64,000 nt of DNA from Palaemon carinicauda (taxonomy: Eukaryota > Arthropoda > Malacostraca > Decapoda > Palaemonidae), in contig NC_090738.1 of assembly GCF_036898095.1 (NCBI RefSeq), positions 56,306,648 through 56,370,647 on the forward strand, in the 5' to 3' direction. Positions 50,703 to 63,607 of this stretch are shown here, piece by piece. Position 1 is the stretch's first letter. The number at the start of each line of letters is the position of its first letter. The notes under the pieces were generated by a model that saw nothing but the letters and a program-made list of their open reading frames with translations, was not told where the DNA came from and did no database searches. The position numbers were made by a program, and so were the translations under genes.

Positions 50703-52570
50703 CTCGACCGCCTGCTCCTCTTCCTCCTCTCCCTCTGGAAGGACGTCGAGAGGAGTCTCTGCCGGAGCATCTTCCCTTGGGACGAAAGGTAGTGGTCTGC
50801 CTTTCGTAGGCTGGGGTGAACACTGATGATTGGGACACCGCCGGCTGAGGGACCAACTGGAAGGTCTGTTGTGGTTGGGCCACTAATTGAGGAGTAGCGG
50901 GAGCCGGAAACTGGCGTTTAACTTGACGCTGTTGGGGCGTGACTTGTTGGATTTCTTCTTAGGCTGGGGGCCCTCATCCTGAGAAGACTTACTTTTGCGC
51001 GACAAGCCCCACTTATTGAGAAGGTTCCTATTCTCAGTGGAGGCTCTGTCCACAATCTCCTTCACCAGCTCTACAGGAAAGAGATACTTGCCCCAGATGT
51101 TCAAGGAGATCAGTTTCCGGGGTTCGTGTCTGATTGTTGCACCCGCAAACACGAACTCTCTACATGCCCTCCGAGCCTTGATGAAACTATACAGGTCCTT
51201 CAGCAAGGTGGTGAGGTGGGTTTTTGCGAGTACAATGTAGACTGTAGGGACCCGAGTATCGGAGGACATTGTCTCGAGGACCACCTGAAGAGACAGAGAG
51301 GCAGCCAGTCTCTCTTTTGTGTCCAATTCCCGACGGAGGAGGTAATCCGTGAGCTTGGGCAGGTCTTTGTTGAACTGACGTTCGGCGATGTCAGGTTCCA
51401 GCTTCCCAACCGAGAAAGTTAGCTGGATGTCCTTCCAGCTCTTGTCGTCCGGGGGTAGGGCGATGGAGAGAGGCCTACATTCCTCCAATGTAGGGCAAGG
51501 TTTGTTCTCCTCTACTGCCTTTAACACAGCTGCCAAGGCCTTTTCAGCAAAAGGGAAGACCCTGGTGGGGGAAGCAAGAAATGACGGGTGTTTTTTGCTT
51601 AGGGCTGCCACCTTGGAATTGGTGTAGCCCCTGCTCTTGAGGCTGGTGGCCAACAGAGCCTGAGCCTTGGAGTGCTCCAGCACGATTACCTCCTTCGGTT
51701 CGATCTCCTCCTTGGAGGATGGCTCAGACTTCAGACGGACGAAGCAGTCCGGGTTGGCCTCAAAGCTAGGGAAGAATTCCACCTCTTCAAGGGGAACGGC
51801 ACCTAGATTGGCATTAATCATAATTCGTCCGATAGTGATTGGCATAAACTTTGCATGCCACCAAGGGTTCGTCACTGAGCATTCAGGGAGATCCTTGACG
51901 GAGATCTCCTTGGGGGCCTTTTTCATGCCCGGTATCTGCTTCTTGATATTTTCTTCCACCTGGAGGAGTCTTTCATCCAGGAATGCCATCAAGGCCTGGA
52001 GGGTATCCTGGGAACCAGCTGGGCCGGGTACTGGGGTGGACGACGTAGAGGGAATCGGCTCCAAGATCGTAACGGAAGCCGCAGAGGGTGTACGGGCAAT
52101 CTCGCCCTCAGAATCCGAGGGCTCCACAAGGTCCTCTTCTTCCTCCTGACCCCCTTCCATGAGAGTCCTCTCGGTATCGTCAGAGACCTCCGACATCTTC
52201 TATACCTCGTCAAAGTGGCACTTATCAAGGGCGGCCGAGACATCCGGTTCGGCCGGTAGTTGGACTAATGGGATCTCGTCCTTGGAGATGACGGCATCTG
52301 CAGATGCTTTGGGGAAGAGCATAGCTCTCATCCTCTCGCTTGGGAGGTAGGTCCCCGTGGTGTTCTTCTGGAACCCGCGCACCCACTTGCGCAGTGTCTC
52401 TCGGGCCTTGTCCCTAACCTCCATGGATAGAGGGTTATTGAACGCCTCATCCAGCAGTTTCTTGCACACGGTGAAAACCTGCGGGTCCCAATAGCGAAGG
52501 TCCCCTTTTAAGGCTGAACAGCCGGCGTGGGATCGGCATGCCTGGTGACCGTAAAAGTCCGGGCGCTCTC
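50671..52570 (-). pseudogene. Family II gag-like protein (D2)
   Basis: N-terminal part 52200-52469 (CKKLLDEAFNNP; KWVRGFQKNTTGTYLP) ends at a TAG (52200-52202) where D1 has GAG. It is followed in frame by a 437-residue stretch 50883-52196 (acidic linker, LEEVEFFPSFEANPDCFVRL, TKERLAASLSLQVV, ENRNLLNKWGLSRK, lysine-rich tract), then a one-base loss near 50944 shifts into the Gly/Arg tail (50671-50883). The start and zinc-like Cys/His segment are damaged by a short deletion near 52565. Confidence 0.78.
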
Positions 52571-54917
52571 ACGCTTCACCAGCTCCTCCTGTAAAAGAAA
52601 GAGGGTATGAGTACATGAAGTCAATACAATACTGACTTAATTTAATCTTAGATTAGAACTAAGTTTAATTATTCATAATATAAGATTCCATGTATAAGCT
52701 TAGGATAGTTAAGCTAGAAAGGAAGGTAGGGAAGACACATACTCGTGCATCCCGGCCAGTCCATTGACGTGACCTCTCATCGTAACTAATTCCCGAGGGC
52801 TGAGTATGTCCCGGGAGGAAGGAGAACATCCGTGGAGGATGAGCCAAGCTTAGTCTCCCTACAGAGAACCAGGGACGATGGGAGGGGAAAAACCGAGTTC
52901 ATTCAGTTAATGAGAAGGAGGGGTATGCGAAGCCCCCTTCGATAGGATAGGCCCCGGCAAAGGACCGCACATGGATGCACAAAATATGCTGGAATATTAA
53001 TTACTGTACAACTATACATAATAGTTTTTTAGTTAAGGGTATCTCAATACCTTAAGAGTACTGGCTATTATCCACAGCTGCACAATAATCCCTGCCGGCA
53101 CCGGGCTGGCACGGGTAAGGAGTGACTGTCCACTATAATGTACCTGAGTGTCGCCGGCAGCCCGGCGGGATGCCGGCATGCCGGAGGCCAGACCGGCGCC
53201 GGCGGATCTCCATCAGAAAGGAACCCTTCTAAGCCAGCATTCTAAGTGGCAAGGAGAGAGGGTGACGCTATAGGGTGATGGCAGATCGCCGGCGTGCCAG
53301 CGGCTCCTACAACCGGCAGGCAACCGGAAGCGGCATAGAATACTGACGAGACATTGATACTGGTAGTGGGTGGGCGCCGGCGAGCCGGCGGGCTTCCCTC
53401 CACCCCCGCCGGCAAGTCGGCAGTCATATACACACTGTCGACATTCAATGAGACAGGTAGGAAGTCGGGGTTACTGCCGGCAGGCGCCGGGAGAGGGGGC
53501 GGCAGTGGAACGGCACTGACAGAGAGAGAGAAAGATAGGAGGGGGAAGGGGGAAGAAAGGGATAACTCAGTACCCAAAACCTTCCGCCTCCGGAAGGAGT
53601 GTTCACATGAAAGGAGGGGATGAGGTCTTTCATCCGGCGGCTAGGTTGCCTGCAGTGGCCCAAGGGAGGGCCGAGGAACACTCAAGAGTGGGAGGTCCTC
53701 CTCCAGCAGACCGACCAGCAATGGCAACCCCATAGATCGACTATAGTGGGAAGCGCAGCAGAACGGACAGGCCGACGTGGGGACCGAGCCGGGCCTACAT
53801 GTCGCCGGCACACAGTGGGGATGTAGGCCGGCGGAAACAGGGGTGTGATGGCAAGCCAACACAAAGGGATAGAGGGGGGGGGGTGTTGAGAGAGTCCCAG
53901 AGGAAGGGGGAGTGCAGAAGGGGCCGAAGTCCCCTATTGCATACCCCAAGGAAGGGGATTCTGATCAGGGCTAGCTTGTCTAGGCCGGAAGAGTACATTC
54001 CGCAGCCTAGGGTAGGATAGCCCTGAGTAGGTACAGCACTGGTGTATCTGTCCTGAACTATAATGAAGCAGAATCCCCAATGTCTGCCTAACCTAGGCTA
54101 GGAGAACCTGTCTCCCAGGCCAGGAAAGGCAGGGTAAGGGCAAGTCGTTAGTCCACAGGGAGGAGGGGTCGTAACCCAACCAAGTGTGGACTAGGGGCAG
54201 GGCTAAGCCCTCCACCTTCGTTCTCCAAGGGACCAGAAGGGAAGTACATTCCCCTACAGGAGGGATGGAGGCGAACGACTGATACTCTGAGGGTCTGTCC
54301 CCAACTCAGAGCACACATCTATGGCCAGGAGAAGGGGCAGAAGGGACCTAGCCTAACCTAAACGACAATATCAAGGATAGGGAGGCTAGGGTGTAGCCTA
54401 GGCTACCTCAGAGGGAGGGGATTACCTAGGTAGGTAACCTGGGGGGGGGGGGTTGAGGAAGCATATAAGAGTCCTAGCATAGGTTAGGTGCTAGGGAGAC
54501 CCCTATAAACTTCCCCAAAGGCGAAAAATCATGTATGCACTCACTGAATCTTGTATGTATAATGCCTGAATCTTCATTTCACTTATAACACTAGGAACAC
54601 TATCATATTATGCAAAAGTAAACATGAACACTTAGGCATCTTGCCTAGGGGCTAGGCCAGTAGGCTAGCTAGGGTTTGGCTAACATGATCGCCGAAGGCG
54701 ATTACTAACAGCATAAAACAACTAATTCCTAGCAATGAAGACTAACTAATATAATCATTAGTTAACGGACCGGGAACCTTGTTCTGGCTAACTAAATAAA
54801 GCATGCTGGGCGAGCAACAGTGTCTCAACATGACACATCCGGTGAAGGCACAGCTTCGCCACAAAACACAAGATTTAAGGAAAAGTAATCGTTACTTTAC
54901 GGCTGGAGCTTATTTAA
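52571..54917 (-). other. D2 5' leader, left of the D3 insertion
   Basis: Splice-acceptor-like site at 52589-52590, then ~2.3 kb noncoding leader with CGGCAGC-type and CTAGGCTAGG-type short repeats, alignable with 44276-46620. No credible gene. Ends at GCTTATTTAA where D3 begins. Confidence 0.62.
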
Positions 54918-55475
54918 CGGATTTTGAGCGAAGCGAAAAATCTATTTTTGGGTGAGATAGCCATGACGTCCTGATGGAAGGTTCCTTCAGTAGCTTCCTA
55001 GGGTATATTTAACTACAGTGGATATTCCCAGAGAATTAAACTAAAGGTTATCACAGAATTCTAACTTCTGGTGCGAGTACCCTAAAGGTTTCCCTCTAGG
55101 ATATCGTATATCAACAGGGGACGCATGTATTAACACGCCACATAGCTATCTGCACCCCATATAGAGTTAACACTTCGATATGGAGAGGTGGCTGAGTAAC
55201 TGAGGAGCCGTTCCAAAGTTACTCTCATCTGTGGCTACTTTTGGTACTCGAGACGTAAACAAACAGGCGCCATTGCTAAATGACGTCACATCCGTCCTCA
55301 TCCTGAGCTCAGCTTCTACCAATCTCCGCGATACAGTAGGTCAGGGAGGGGCCGAAAAGGCTGAACTAGAATAGACGGGAGGGTCCATCAGGACATGGCT
55401 ATCTCACCCAAAAATAGATTTTTCGCTTCGCTCAAAATCCATTTTTTGGGCTCAGGCCATGACGTCCTGATGGAA
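54918..55475 (-). repeat. Right ITR and ICR of D3
   Basis: The right end CGGATTTTGAGCGAAGCG starts at 54918. The interior is an inverted copy of the D3 left terminus (63131-63607), including TGACGTCA (55281-55288) and GTAAACAAAC (55255). The ICR around 55400-55475 reads, on the minus strand, the inverse of the left end (GGCCTGAGCCCAAAAAA) joined to the inverse of the right end (TGGATTTTGAGCGAAGCG). Confidence 0.75.
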
Positions 55476-56289
55476 GTGTACCAGAGAATTAATGTATCGT
55501 GGATTTTTTCCCCTTTAATCCAAGTGCTAAGGGTTTCGAACAGTATTATAGAACATGTCCTTACCAGAGATTCTATGATGAACTGACTTCCTGCCCCCTT
55601 GGCAGGAAAGTTCTGATGGACAATAGGAACATCTCGAAGTGATCATTGAAGAACTACTCACCCGGCGGAGAGATCATGCTGGTCTCGGAGAAAAGACAAA
55701 GGTTAATATTCGAGTCGGAATATTATCAAGCATAAGTAAGTATATAACATAATTACTACTCCCCTGGAGGAGAGATCATGCTGGTCTCGGAAACAGGACA
55801 AAGGTTAATATTCGAGTAGGAATATTATCAAGGCATAAGTGAGTATATAACATAATTACTTATATTATTCTTTTTGATCATCATTAAAGAGGTAAATGAA
55901 ACTATAACAATCGTATATTTCTTGATAAGGAATAAGAGTGAAAGGAGACGCATATAGAAATAAAATAGACATTTTATTTTTAGGATTGCAGATCATTATG
56001 GAAGTAATTACAATAATGATTATAGAATTTATTTACAATAATAAAGAATAATGTACATAAAAATGAAAGACGGTAATCTTGATTCTGAAAAGAAAAGTTT
56101 GCTTTTTAGAAACATAAGTTCCCAGAGGAACGCCAGTTTTTTAAAATTCAAAGTCTATGACATTTCACCTTGGTAAAGAACAGTCTATTAGAAACACTAA
56201 GTGTCCATTAAATCACTATGTATCACAATAGGGTCAACACAGGTACCCGTAGAGTTAGAGTGCCAAGTAACTCACTGTTCTATGCAGAT
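55476..56289 (-). other. D3 3' noncoding region with 102-bp duplication
   Basis: Family II 3' sequence. Positions about 55664-55765 and 55766-55867 are a tandem duplication (GAGAGATCATGCTGGTCTCGG offset by 102). A minus-strand AATAAA lies near 55973. No gene seen. Confidence 0.7.
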
Positions 56290-57310
56290 TTAAGCAGCAG
56301 GTTTCATAACACTACCTGCGGCTACCACGAAATGCTTCACTTCGTGCAATTGTTTTGCGTAGTGCTTGAAGAAAACGCGTGACGATTTCCAGCCTGTAAA
56401 GCTCTTGAGGCTTTTGAAATCCATACTCTGGAAGAAGTTCAGAGAAGAAGCGACTTTTCTAGGATCGTGACCTGCGGGTGTACTGTCAGGATCCGCTCTG
56501 CGAATGAAGTAGGTGATTTTCGCTCTTAGTTGTTTCAGTGATAGGTCGCTACCCGATGTTTCTCCTTTGAAGAGTTGTCCTCCGCCAAAGTCTGAAGTTC
56601 TTTGAAGATAGACCTTAAGACTCTCCACTGGGCATAGAGAGACATCTTCCTTCAGAGGCAGATTCTCCAAGGGCCCCATCTCTTGGTGGGTAGTTCATTC
56701 TTGGCGAGAAACGTCGGATCGGGGAAGAGGGTAAGATCTCTTGTCTCGGCGAACAGGATATGACCCTCTTCTCTTGATAATGCCACTATTTCACTGACTC
56801 GGGCTCCCGAGGCGAGAGCAAAAGGGAAGATAACTTTTTGAGTCAGGTCTTTCAGAGGGCACGAATCGTTGTCCAGGCTAGAAGCAAAATGGAGCACCTT
56901 GTCTAGGGACCAGGAGATAGGTTTTGGTGGGGGTGCAGGGCGTAGTCTAGCGCATGCCTTTGGCAGTTTATTGAAGAGATCGCTGGACAGATCAATCTGG
57001 AAGGCGTATAAGAGTGGTCTAGTCAAGGCTGATTTACAAGTGGAAATCGTGTTGCCGCTAAGCCTTGTCCATGAAGGTGAATGAAGAAAGACATGCAAAA
57101 ATCAATGGTGATTTCCTTAGGATTTTTTGCCTTAATGAAGGAGACCCACTTTTTCCAGGAAGATCCGTACTGCCGTCTGGTACACTCAGTCTTGTACTCC
57201 TCGAGGAAGTCTAAGCTTTTCTTCAAGATCCCAAACCTTTTCTTTGAGAGAAAATCATGAGATGAAGGTCCCTGACTTTCAGTGATGAAGCGAAGACAGT
57301 CGACTTTTGT
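56290..57310 (-). pseudogene. Family II tyrosine recombinase (D3)
   Basis: Three pieces: N-terminal RRQYGSSWKKWVSF in the 57023-57760 frame, core 56652-57098 (LASGARVSEIVAL gives Arg), C-terminal 56290-56679 (GHDPRKVASS gives His and Arg; GWKSSRVFFKHYAKQ gives Trp and Tyr). All catalytic residues survive. Only two frame breaks (~57060, ~56665: one base lost in CPLKEDV) separate the pieces. Confidence 0.85.
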
Positions 57311-57459
57311 ACTTGTTGAGAGAGAACTGGGCCCGGTAGGGGGATCAGCGTGGGCTGCAGCTCCAGGACCAGGGGATACTAATTGCTCCGGGGCCACTTG
57401 GGAGCCACTAGGGCTGCTGTCCCTTTGAAGGTTCTCAGTTTGGATAGGACTTTCAGCAG

Positions 57460-58060
57460 AAGGTTGGGAGGAGGGAACAGGTATATCCTGGACCATTTGT
57501 TCCAATCCAGGGACATGGCGTCCACTGCTTCTGCCTTGGGGTCCTCGTACGGGGCCACATATTGAGGAAGTTGATTGTTGTTGCTCGTCGCGAAGAGATC
57601 GATCTGAAGTTCCGGGACTTGGTGAGAAATGAGACCATTCCGACTCTATTGGGCTTGTCCTCGATAGAGCGTCCACCGTCACGTTGCGGAATCCTTGTAG
57701 GTGAACTGCAGACAGGTGCCATTTCTTCTTATCTGCCAAATGAAAGATCGGGAGAAGCACCTGATTTATTTAGTACAATCTCGAGCCCTGACGATTGAGA
57801 CATCTGACTACCACCAAGTTGTCCAGAGTCAGACGGATGTGGATCGAGGGAGGCGGGGAGAGTTTCTTCAGGGTGAGAAGAACCGCCATGGCCTCCAAGA
57901 TGTTGATGTGAAACGTCTTGAATAGGGGAGACCATGTTCCTTGAACCTGTTGTTGGTGGGAGTGACCTCCCAAACCCTCCAGTGAAGCGTCCGTGTGGAT
58001 GTTGATCGATGGAGGCGGGTGTTGAAGAGGAATGGACCTTTTCAGGGCCTTTGCTTCCGA
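57460..58060 (-). pseudogene. Family II RNase H (D3)
   Basis: HTDASLEGLGGHS (58000), EAMAVLLTLKKLS (57885), RLTLDNLVVVRCLN (57830) and NVTVDALSRTSPIE (57680) give the active-site set, but a stop near 57775 and a ~30-base deletion near 57635 (RNETIP region on the other strand) break the frame. Confidence 0.78.
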
Positions 58061-59170
58061 CCACGGCTTTAGAAGTAAGCGAAGTCTGTTCGGAAGCCGT
58101 CTCTTGAGGTCTCTTCGAGCGATGAATGCGAATCGTCTCCAGACTCCCGCGGCATCCTTTAGCTGTGCGCGAAGCACTGGGTTTGTCACAGAAGTGAACT
58201 GTAGAGAGCCGAGAACTTGTTCCTGTTATTGTCTTGAGATCCGTTTGGATTTTAGAAGCCTTCTGACAGACCCTGCTATTTCCTTCCTTTTCTTCTCTGG
58301 AATGGAAAGGCGGTGTGACTGAAGGTCCCAATGGATTCCCAACCATTGGAACTTCTGAGCTGGAGAGAGGCGAGATTTTTATCCGTTTATCTTGAAGCCC
58401 AGATGCTCTAGGAACTGGGTGACTTTGTTGCAGGCTCTCAGACAATCTTCGGGCGATGTCGACCAGACTAGCCAGTCGTCTAGGTAGGCCATCACTTGGA
58501 CGCCCTGAAGACGTAGCTGTTGGACGATTGCGTCTGCCAGCTTAGTGATGATTCGTGGAGCCACGTTGAGCCCTAAGGGCATGGCCCTGAAGGCGTAACT
58601 TTTCCTTTGGAGTCGAAATCCTAGGTAGGAGGAAGCGTAGTGATTCATTGGAATGTGCCAGTAGGCATCCGCCAGGTCTATGGACCCCGTGTAGGCCCTG
58701 TGAGGCAGAAGGGTCCTTATTTGTTGCAGAGTCAGCATCTTGAATTTGTTGTTCGCAATGAACTTGTTGAGGGGGGACAAGTCTAAAATGACTCTGAGTT
58801 TGTCTGAGTCTTTCTTGGGAACACAAAAGAGTCTCCCTTGGAACCTGGTTGACTTTACCCTCCTGATCACCTTCTTGTTCAAGAGTTCCAGGACATATTC
58901 TTCCAGGAGGGGGGTTGACTGTTGGAAGAATTGCTGGAAGGATGGGGGTGGTTGAATCCAGCTCCAGCCCAGTCCTTTCTTGACAATGCTGTGTGCCCAA
59001 GGATCGAAGGTCCAACGATCCTGGAATTGGCGGAGTCTTCCTACCACCGGAAGCACTTCATTGCCTCTGGTGTCCCGAGGGTTTGCCACCTCGGCCGCTA
59101 GCTCCCCTTCCTCCTCTACCTCTGGAGGGAAGGCGAGAAGAATCTCTGCAGGAGCCTCTGCCTGAGCCCC
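58030..59170 (-). pseudogene. Family II reverse transcriptase (D3)
   Basis: Lies in the 3' part of a 664-residue frame (58379-60373): RVILDLSPLNKF, SIDLADAYWHIPMN (motif A), MPLGLNVAPRII (motif B), MAYLDDWLVWS (motif C). Terminated at GFKING by a TAA near 58379 with a frame change relative to D2 (KINTKKS). The thumb part follows in another frame (57770-58189). Confidence 0.82.
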
Positions 59171-60988
59171 TACCTTTGGGATGAAAGGTAGTCGAGTGTT
59201 GCTCATAGGCAGGGGTGAAGACCGGTGACTGCGACACCACCGGATGGGGGACCAATTGAAAGGTCTGTTTTGGCTGCGTAGCCACTTGGGGAGTAGCGGG
59301 ACCTGGAAACTGTCGTCTTGGTTGACGTTGCTGGGGTCTGGGTTTTGAGGATTTCCTCTTAGGCTGAGGGCCATCTTTCGGGACATGCCCCACTTATGGA
59401 GAAGGTTCCTGTTCTCCGTAACAGCTTTGTCCACTATCTCTTTCACCAAGGTAGACGGGAAGAGATGTTTGCCCGAGATATTGGAGGAAATCAGTCTCCG
59501 GGGTTCGTGTTTCACCGTTGCACTGGCGAATACGAATTCCCTACAGGCTCTACGAGCCCTAGCGAAACTGTATAGGTCCTTGGTCACGATCGCCAGGTGC
59601 GACTTAGCAAGGACCATGTAAAAGTCCGGGACTCTGGTGTCCCCGGCCATGAGTTCTAGCTGTACCTGATGGGACAGCGAAGCGGCGAGTCTCTCCTTCG
59701 TATCCTGTTCCCTACGAAGGAGATGATCGTTCAGCCGTGGGAGGTCCTCGTTGAATTGACGACCGGCCACATCAGATTTTAGCTTTCCTACCGTGAAGGT
59801 CAACTGGACGTCTTTCCAGTACCTATCATCGGGGGGAAGAGTAAGGGAGAAGGGTCTGCACTCCTCCAGTGCAGGGCATGGCTTCCCTTCCTCCACAGCC
59901 TTCATGACCGCTTGGAAGGCCTTTTCAATGAAGGGGAAGGTCGCAGTACCTGGAGCAACGAAGGTTGGATGCTTCTTGCTCAGCGCTGGCATCTTGGAGT
60001 TTGTGAAACCCCAGCTCTTCACTGCCTGAGCTAGCATAGCTTGGGCCTTCGCGAGATCGAACACTATCACTTCCTTCGGTTCGATCTCTTCTTTTGAGGC
60101 TGGTTTGGACCTGAGCCGGACGTAACAGTCCGGATAAGCCTCGAAGTTCGGGAAGAACTCCACTTCTTCCAGAAGAATAGAGCCAACCCTTTCACTAATG
60201 AAGATTTTGCCAGTAGTGATTGGCATATGCTCGGCGTATCTCCAAGGGTTAGCTTCCGAGCAGGTGGGGAGGTCCTTAACCAAAATCTTCTTCGGTTGTT
60301 TGAAGCCGACAATAGTGGTCCAGAATTGTTCCTGGGTCTCGCGCAGCTTCTTGTCCATGAGGGTTTCAAGCATTCTGAAGACCTATTGAGTGGCCAATGG
60401 AAGAGGGTCCGGGGTGGCAGAAGTCGAAGGAACAGGTTCCTCGGACGGTGCTGGAGTTGCTGGGGGAGCAGGAGCGACCTCGTTCTCCGAGTCAGGGTAT
60501 TCCACCTGATCTTCCTCATAGTCGAGCTCTTCGCCCATGAGGTTCTTCTCCGTCTCTTCGGACACCTCCGACGTACGTTCCACGTTCTCGGAATCAAGAT
60601 GGCACTCACGCATGGACTGTGCCATGACGATGTCGGGTTCGACCATAATTTGGACGGTGGGAATTTGTTCTCAAGGGACCACCGAGTCCTTGGATGCTTT
60701 TGGAAAAAGCAAAGCCCTCAAGTCTTCATTGGGAAGATACGGTCCAGTGACGTTCTTTTGGAAGCCACGCACCCATTTGCGTAGCTTCTCTCTAGCGATG
60801 TCCCTTACCTCTGTGGTAGGAGGATCATTGAACGCCTCGTCAAGAAGATTCTTGCAGACTGAACAGTTCTGCGGGTCCCAAAATTTAAGGTCGCCTTTCT
60901 TGGCGGCGCAGGGGGCATGGGTCCGGCACGCCTTGTGCCCGTAGAAATCCGGGCGCTTCACTCCACAGAAGTTGCTTTCACACTTCAC
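59058..60988 (-). pseudogene. Family II gag-like protein (D3)
   Basis: KCESNFCGVKRPDFYGHKACRTH ... CSVCKNLLDEAF (split by my spacing; 60671-60988) gives the N-terminal Cys/His set. TGA at 60671-60673 and TAG at 60383-60385 interrupt one continuous frame. The central domain runs to GMSRK at ~59395, where a short deletion moves the lysine-rich and Gly/Arg-rich tail (59058-59393) to another phase and makes the central gag read directly into RT. Confidence 0.78.
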
Positions 60989-61016
60989 ATACTCCTCCTG
61001 TAAAAAAAAGAGATCA
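60989..61016 (-). promoter_or_regulatory. Candidate 3' splice site before gag (D3)
   Basis: Minus strand: CTCATGATCTCTTTTTTTTA then CAG/GAGGAG, AG at 60998-60999, same position relative to gag as in D1 and D2. Confidence 0.6.
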
Positions 61017-63130
61017 TGAGTACATGGAAGGCATAAGAATGACTTACATTACTCTAGACTTAAGAATAACTTAATCTATAATAGCATATTAATGTTCAAG
61101 ATTGATGAGCAGGAAGGGAAGTAGATAGACACATACTTGTGAATCCCGCCCAGCCGGTTACCGTAACCTTATCCGTAGACAATTCCTTAGGACCTGAGGG
61201 TCTCAAATGAGGGAAAATCCGTATGGATGAGCCAAGCTAGGCTTCCTAAAAAGGAATTGTCCGCAGAGTGTAAAAGGATCTAAGACCACTCAGAGCCTTG
61301 GGGGAGAGGGGAAAATAGGATAAACCCCTTAGTAAAATGTAGGTTCCGGCAATCGACTGCACTGAGATGCACAGAATATGCTAGAAATGTTGTAATGTGC
61401 AATCAAACAGCATAGCCACTATATTAGTTGGTATAACAATACCTATATGGAGGGGGCCAGGCTATCTGGCTGCATCAGATTGACTGCCGGCATGTTGCCA
61501 GCAGCCAAGAAAGGGGTACATGTCCCTTAGCGCCACATTAGGGGGCTCCGGCAGACCGAAGGCACGCCGGAGGCCGGTCCTGCAGGGTGGAAAACATCAA
61601 GGAAGACACACTGAGCAACCGAGATGGACAATACCACAGTGGCGACTGCCGGCACAGCGGCGGATCGCCGGCAGAAGCGGCAGGCTCCGGCAGCCGGAGG
61701 CTGACGGCATGGTGAACCTTAGTTCAATTCATAAGATATATATATATAAGGGTGGATACCTAGATTGCCGGCAATCAATGCCGGCATGTGGGCGGCAGAC
61801 TCCGAAAGTCGGCCGGCTGTCGCTAGGTAAATATATGGGGTGGGACGTCAGCAGTATGTCGACGCAAGGCGGCAGCCTCCGGCACTCGGTAGGCTGACGA
61901 CTAAGAGGGGGAAGGTATCTTATGAATAGAGGTCACCTGAGGTAGTGGCGGTTATCGCCGGCAGTAGAGACGGCAAGAGACCGGCACCAAGATAGAGAGA
62001 GAAAAAGGTAAGGAGGGATGGAGGGGTAATATCCTATACCCATCCGGCATCCCCCCGGAGAGAGTGCACTCATGATAGGAGTAGATACTCCTAACATCCG
62101 GCGGCAGTGGGCCGGCAGACGGCCGGGAGCCTGAGGTAACCCAAGGGAGGGATAGAGAGCACTCAAAGAGGGGGAATCCCCCGCCGGCAGGACCGCCGCC
62201 AGCAACCACCCTTATAGAACGCTATGAAGGGTATGTGTACCAGAGTGGCTAGCTCAGCAAGAGAACAAGGCTAGCCCTACCACTCCACCCAAGGGAGGAG
62301 TTGTAGGACCGAGGACAGGGGTGTGTAGGCAGGCCTACACCAAAGGGATAGGTAGCCCAGATCGAGTACAGTACTAATGTACTGTCCCAAACTATAATAA
62401 GACAGAGTCTGCCCCCAGAGCTTAACCTAGATTAGGAGGACCAACTCCTAGGCTAGGAAAGTCTGAAAGACACATCGCTAGTTGCAAGGAGGAAGGGTAA
62501 CCCAACCAAGTGCAACTGGAGGAAGGGCAGAGCTCTTCCTAATGTCTCAGGCGTGACCCTAAGGGAGGTTCATTCCCTTAGGGTAGGCAGAGAAGCGATA
62601 AATACTCTGGGTGTAGACAAGATCTCCCTATAGAGAAGGGAAAGCAAGTCTACCCGCAGGCAAGGGGAATAGGGAGCATAAAAGGGTTCCTACATTAGGT
62701 TAGGAGGGGGTTGGTACACAACCAACTCAGTCCCTTGTATGGTCCTCGAAGGCGAAAACACTTACATCACAGTAACTAGTATGTTTAATAATGCCAAAAT
62801 CTTCATAACTGAACTTAGGAACACTAATATATATCATGCATGAAAGAGAGCACTAGGCTGTCAAGCCTAGAGGCTAAGCTAGCGATCTAGTATGGGGTCG
62901 AACAGCGACCGTAGTCTGATGATCGCTAAAACACGATATAATGATTTCCTAGCTATGAAGACTAAATAACTAATAATATTAATTAGTTAAAGGACCGGAG
63001 AAGGCTGTTCTGGCTAACTAAATAAGGCATGCAACGTGAACAGCGACGCCGTCATGGCGCGTCCGGTATCGGCACAAAACAGGATATTTTAAGAAAATTA
63101 GAAGTTACTTTCCGGCCAGAGCTTATTTAA
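61017..63130 (-). other. D3 5' leader
   Basis: Noncoding, with CCGGCAG-type short repeats (61490-61900), an AT run (61736-61750) and CTAGG-type repeats (62340-62760). Alignable with the D1 and D2 leaders. No gene seen. Confidence 0.6.
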
Positions 63131-63607
63131 ACAATACTAGGACCTGGTACTCAACTTTCCAGAAGAAGGCGAGGCTGAAGGCTGCGACATTACGGCGATG
63201 TAAGCAGATAAAAGAGTCACTTGGGAAAAATCCGACTTAGCGTAGAAGCTACAGGCAAAAGGATGAGGACGGACGTGACGTCATTTAGCAATGTCGCCCT
63301 TTTGTTTACGTCTCGAGTACCAAAAGTAGCCACGGATGAGAGTAACTTTGGAACGGCTCCTCAGTTACTCAGCCACCTTTCCATATCGAAGTGTTAACTC
63401 TATATGGGGTGCAGATAGCTATGTGGCGTGTTAATACATGCGTCCCCTGTTGATATACGATATCCTAGAGGGAAACCTTTAGGGTACTCGCACCAGAAGT
63501 TAGAATTCTGTGATAACCTTTAGTTTAATTCTCTGGGAATATCCACTGTAGTTAGATATACCCTAGGAAGCTACTGAAGGAACCTTCCATCAGGACGTCA
63601 TGGCTTG
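63131..63607 (-). promoter_or_regulatory. Left terminus of D3 with promoter-like motifs
   Basis: Complete family II left end: TGACGTCA (63276-63283), an AATGTCGCC/TTTGTTTACG pair (63290-63310), GATATACGATATC palindromic block (~63450), ...GAAGGAACCTTCCATCAGG (~63576) and TTGAGCCCAAAAAA (~63594-63607). Likely the transcription start region of family II by position and motif content. Confidence 0.6.

Larger units (their letters stand above)
54918..63607 (-). mobile_element. Family II DIRS element D3, end to end, nested in D2
   Basis: 8.69 kb, the most complete family II copy: right ITR 54918-55441, ICR at 55380-55475, 3' region to 56289, YR 56290-57310, RNase H 57460-58060, RT 58030-59170, gag 59058-60988, leader 61016-63130, left terminus 63131-63607 ending TTGAGCCCAAAAAA. 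Same orientation as its host D2, inserted at an A-run. Confidence 0.8.

Noticed and set aside
42300..60000. Programmed frameshift between the central gag and its Gly/Arg tail in family II
   Set aside because: All three copies change phase there, but by different small indels at different places (one base lost near 42530, one near 50944, a short deletion near 59395), so the ancestral gag is probably continuous.
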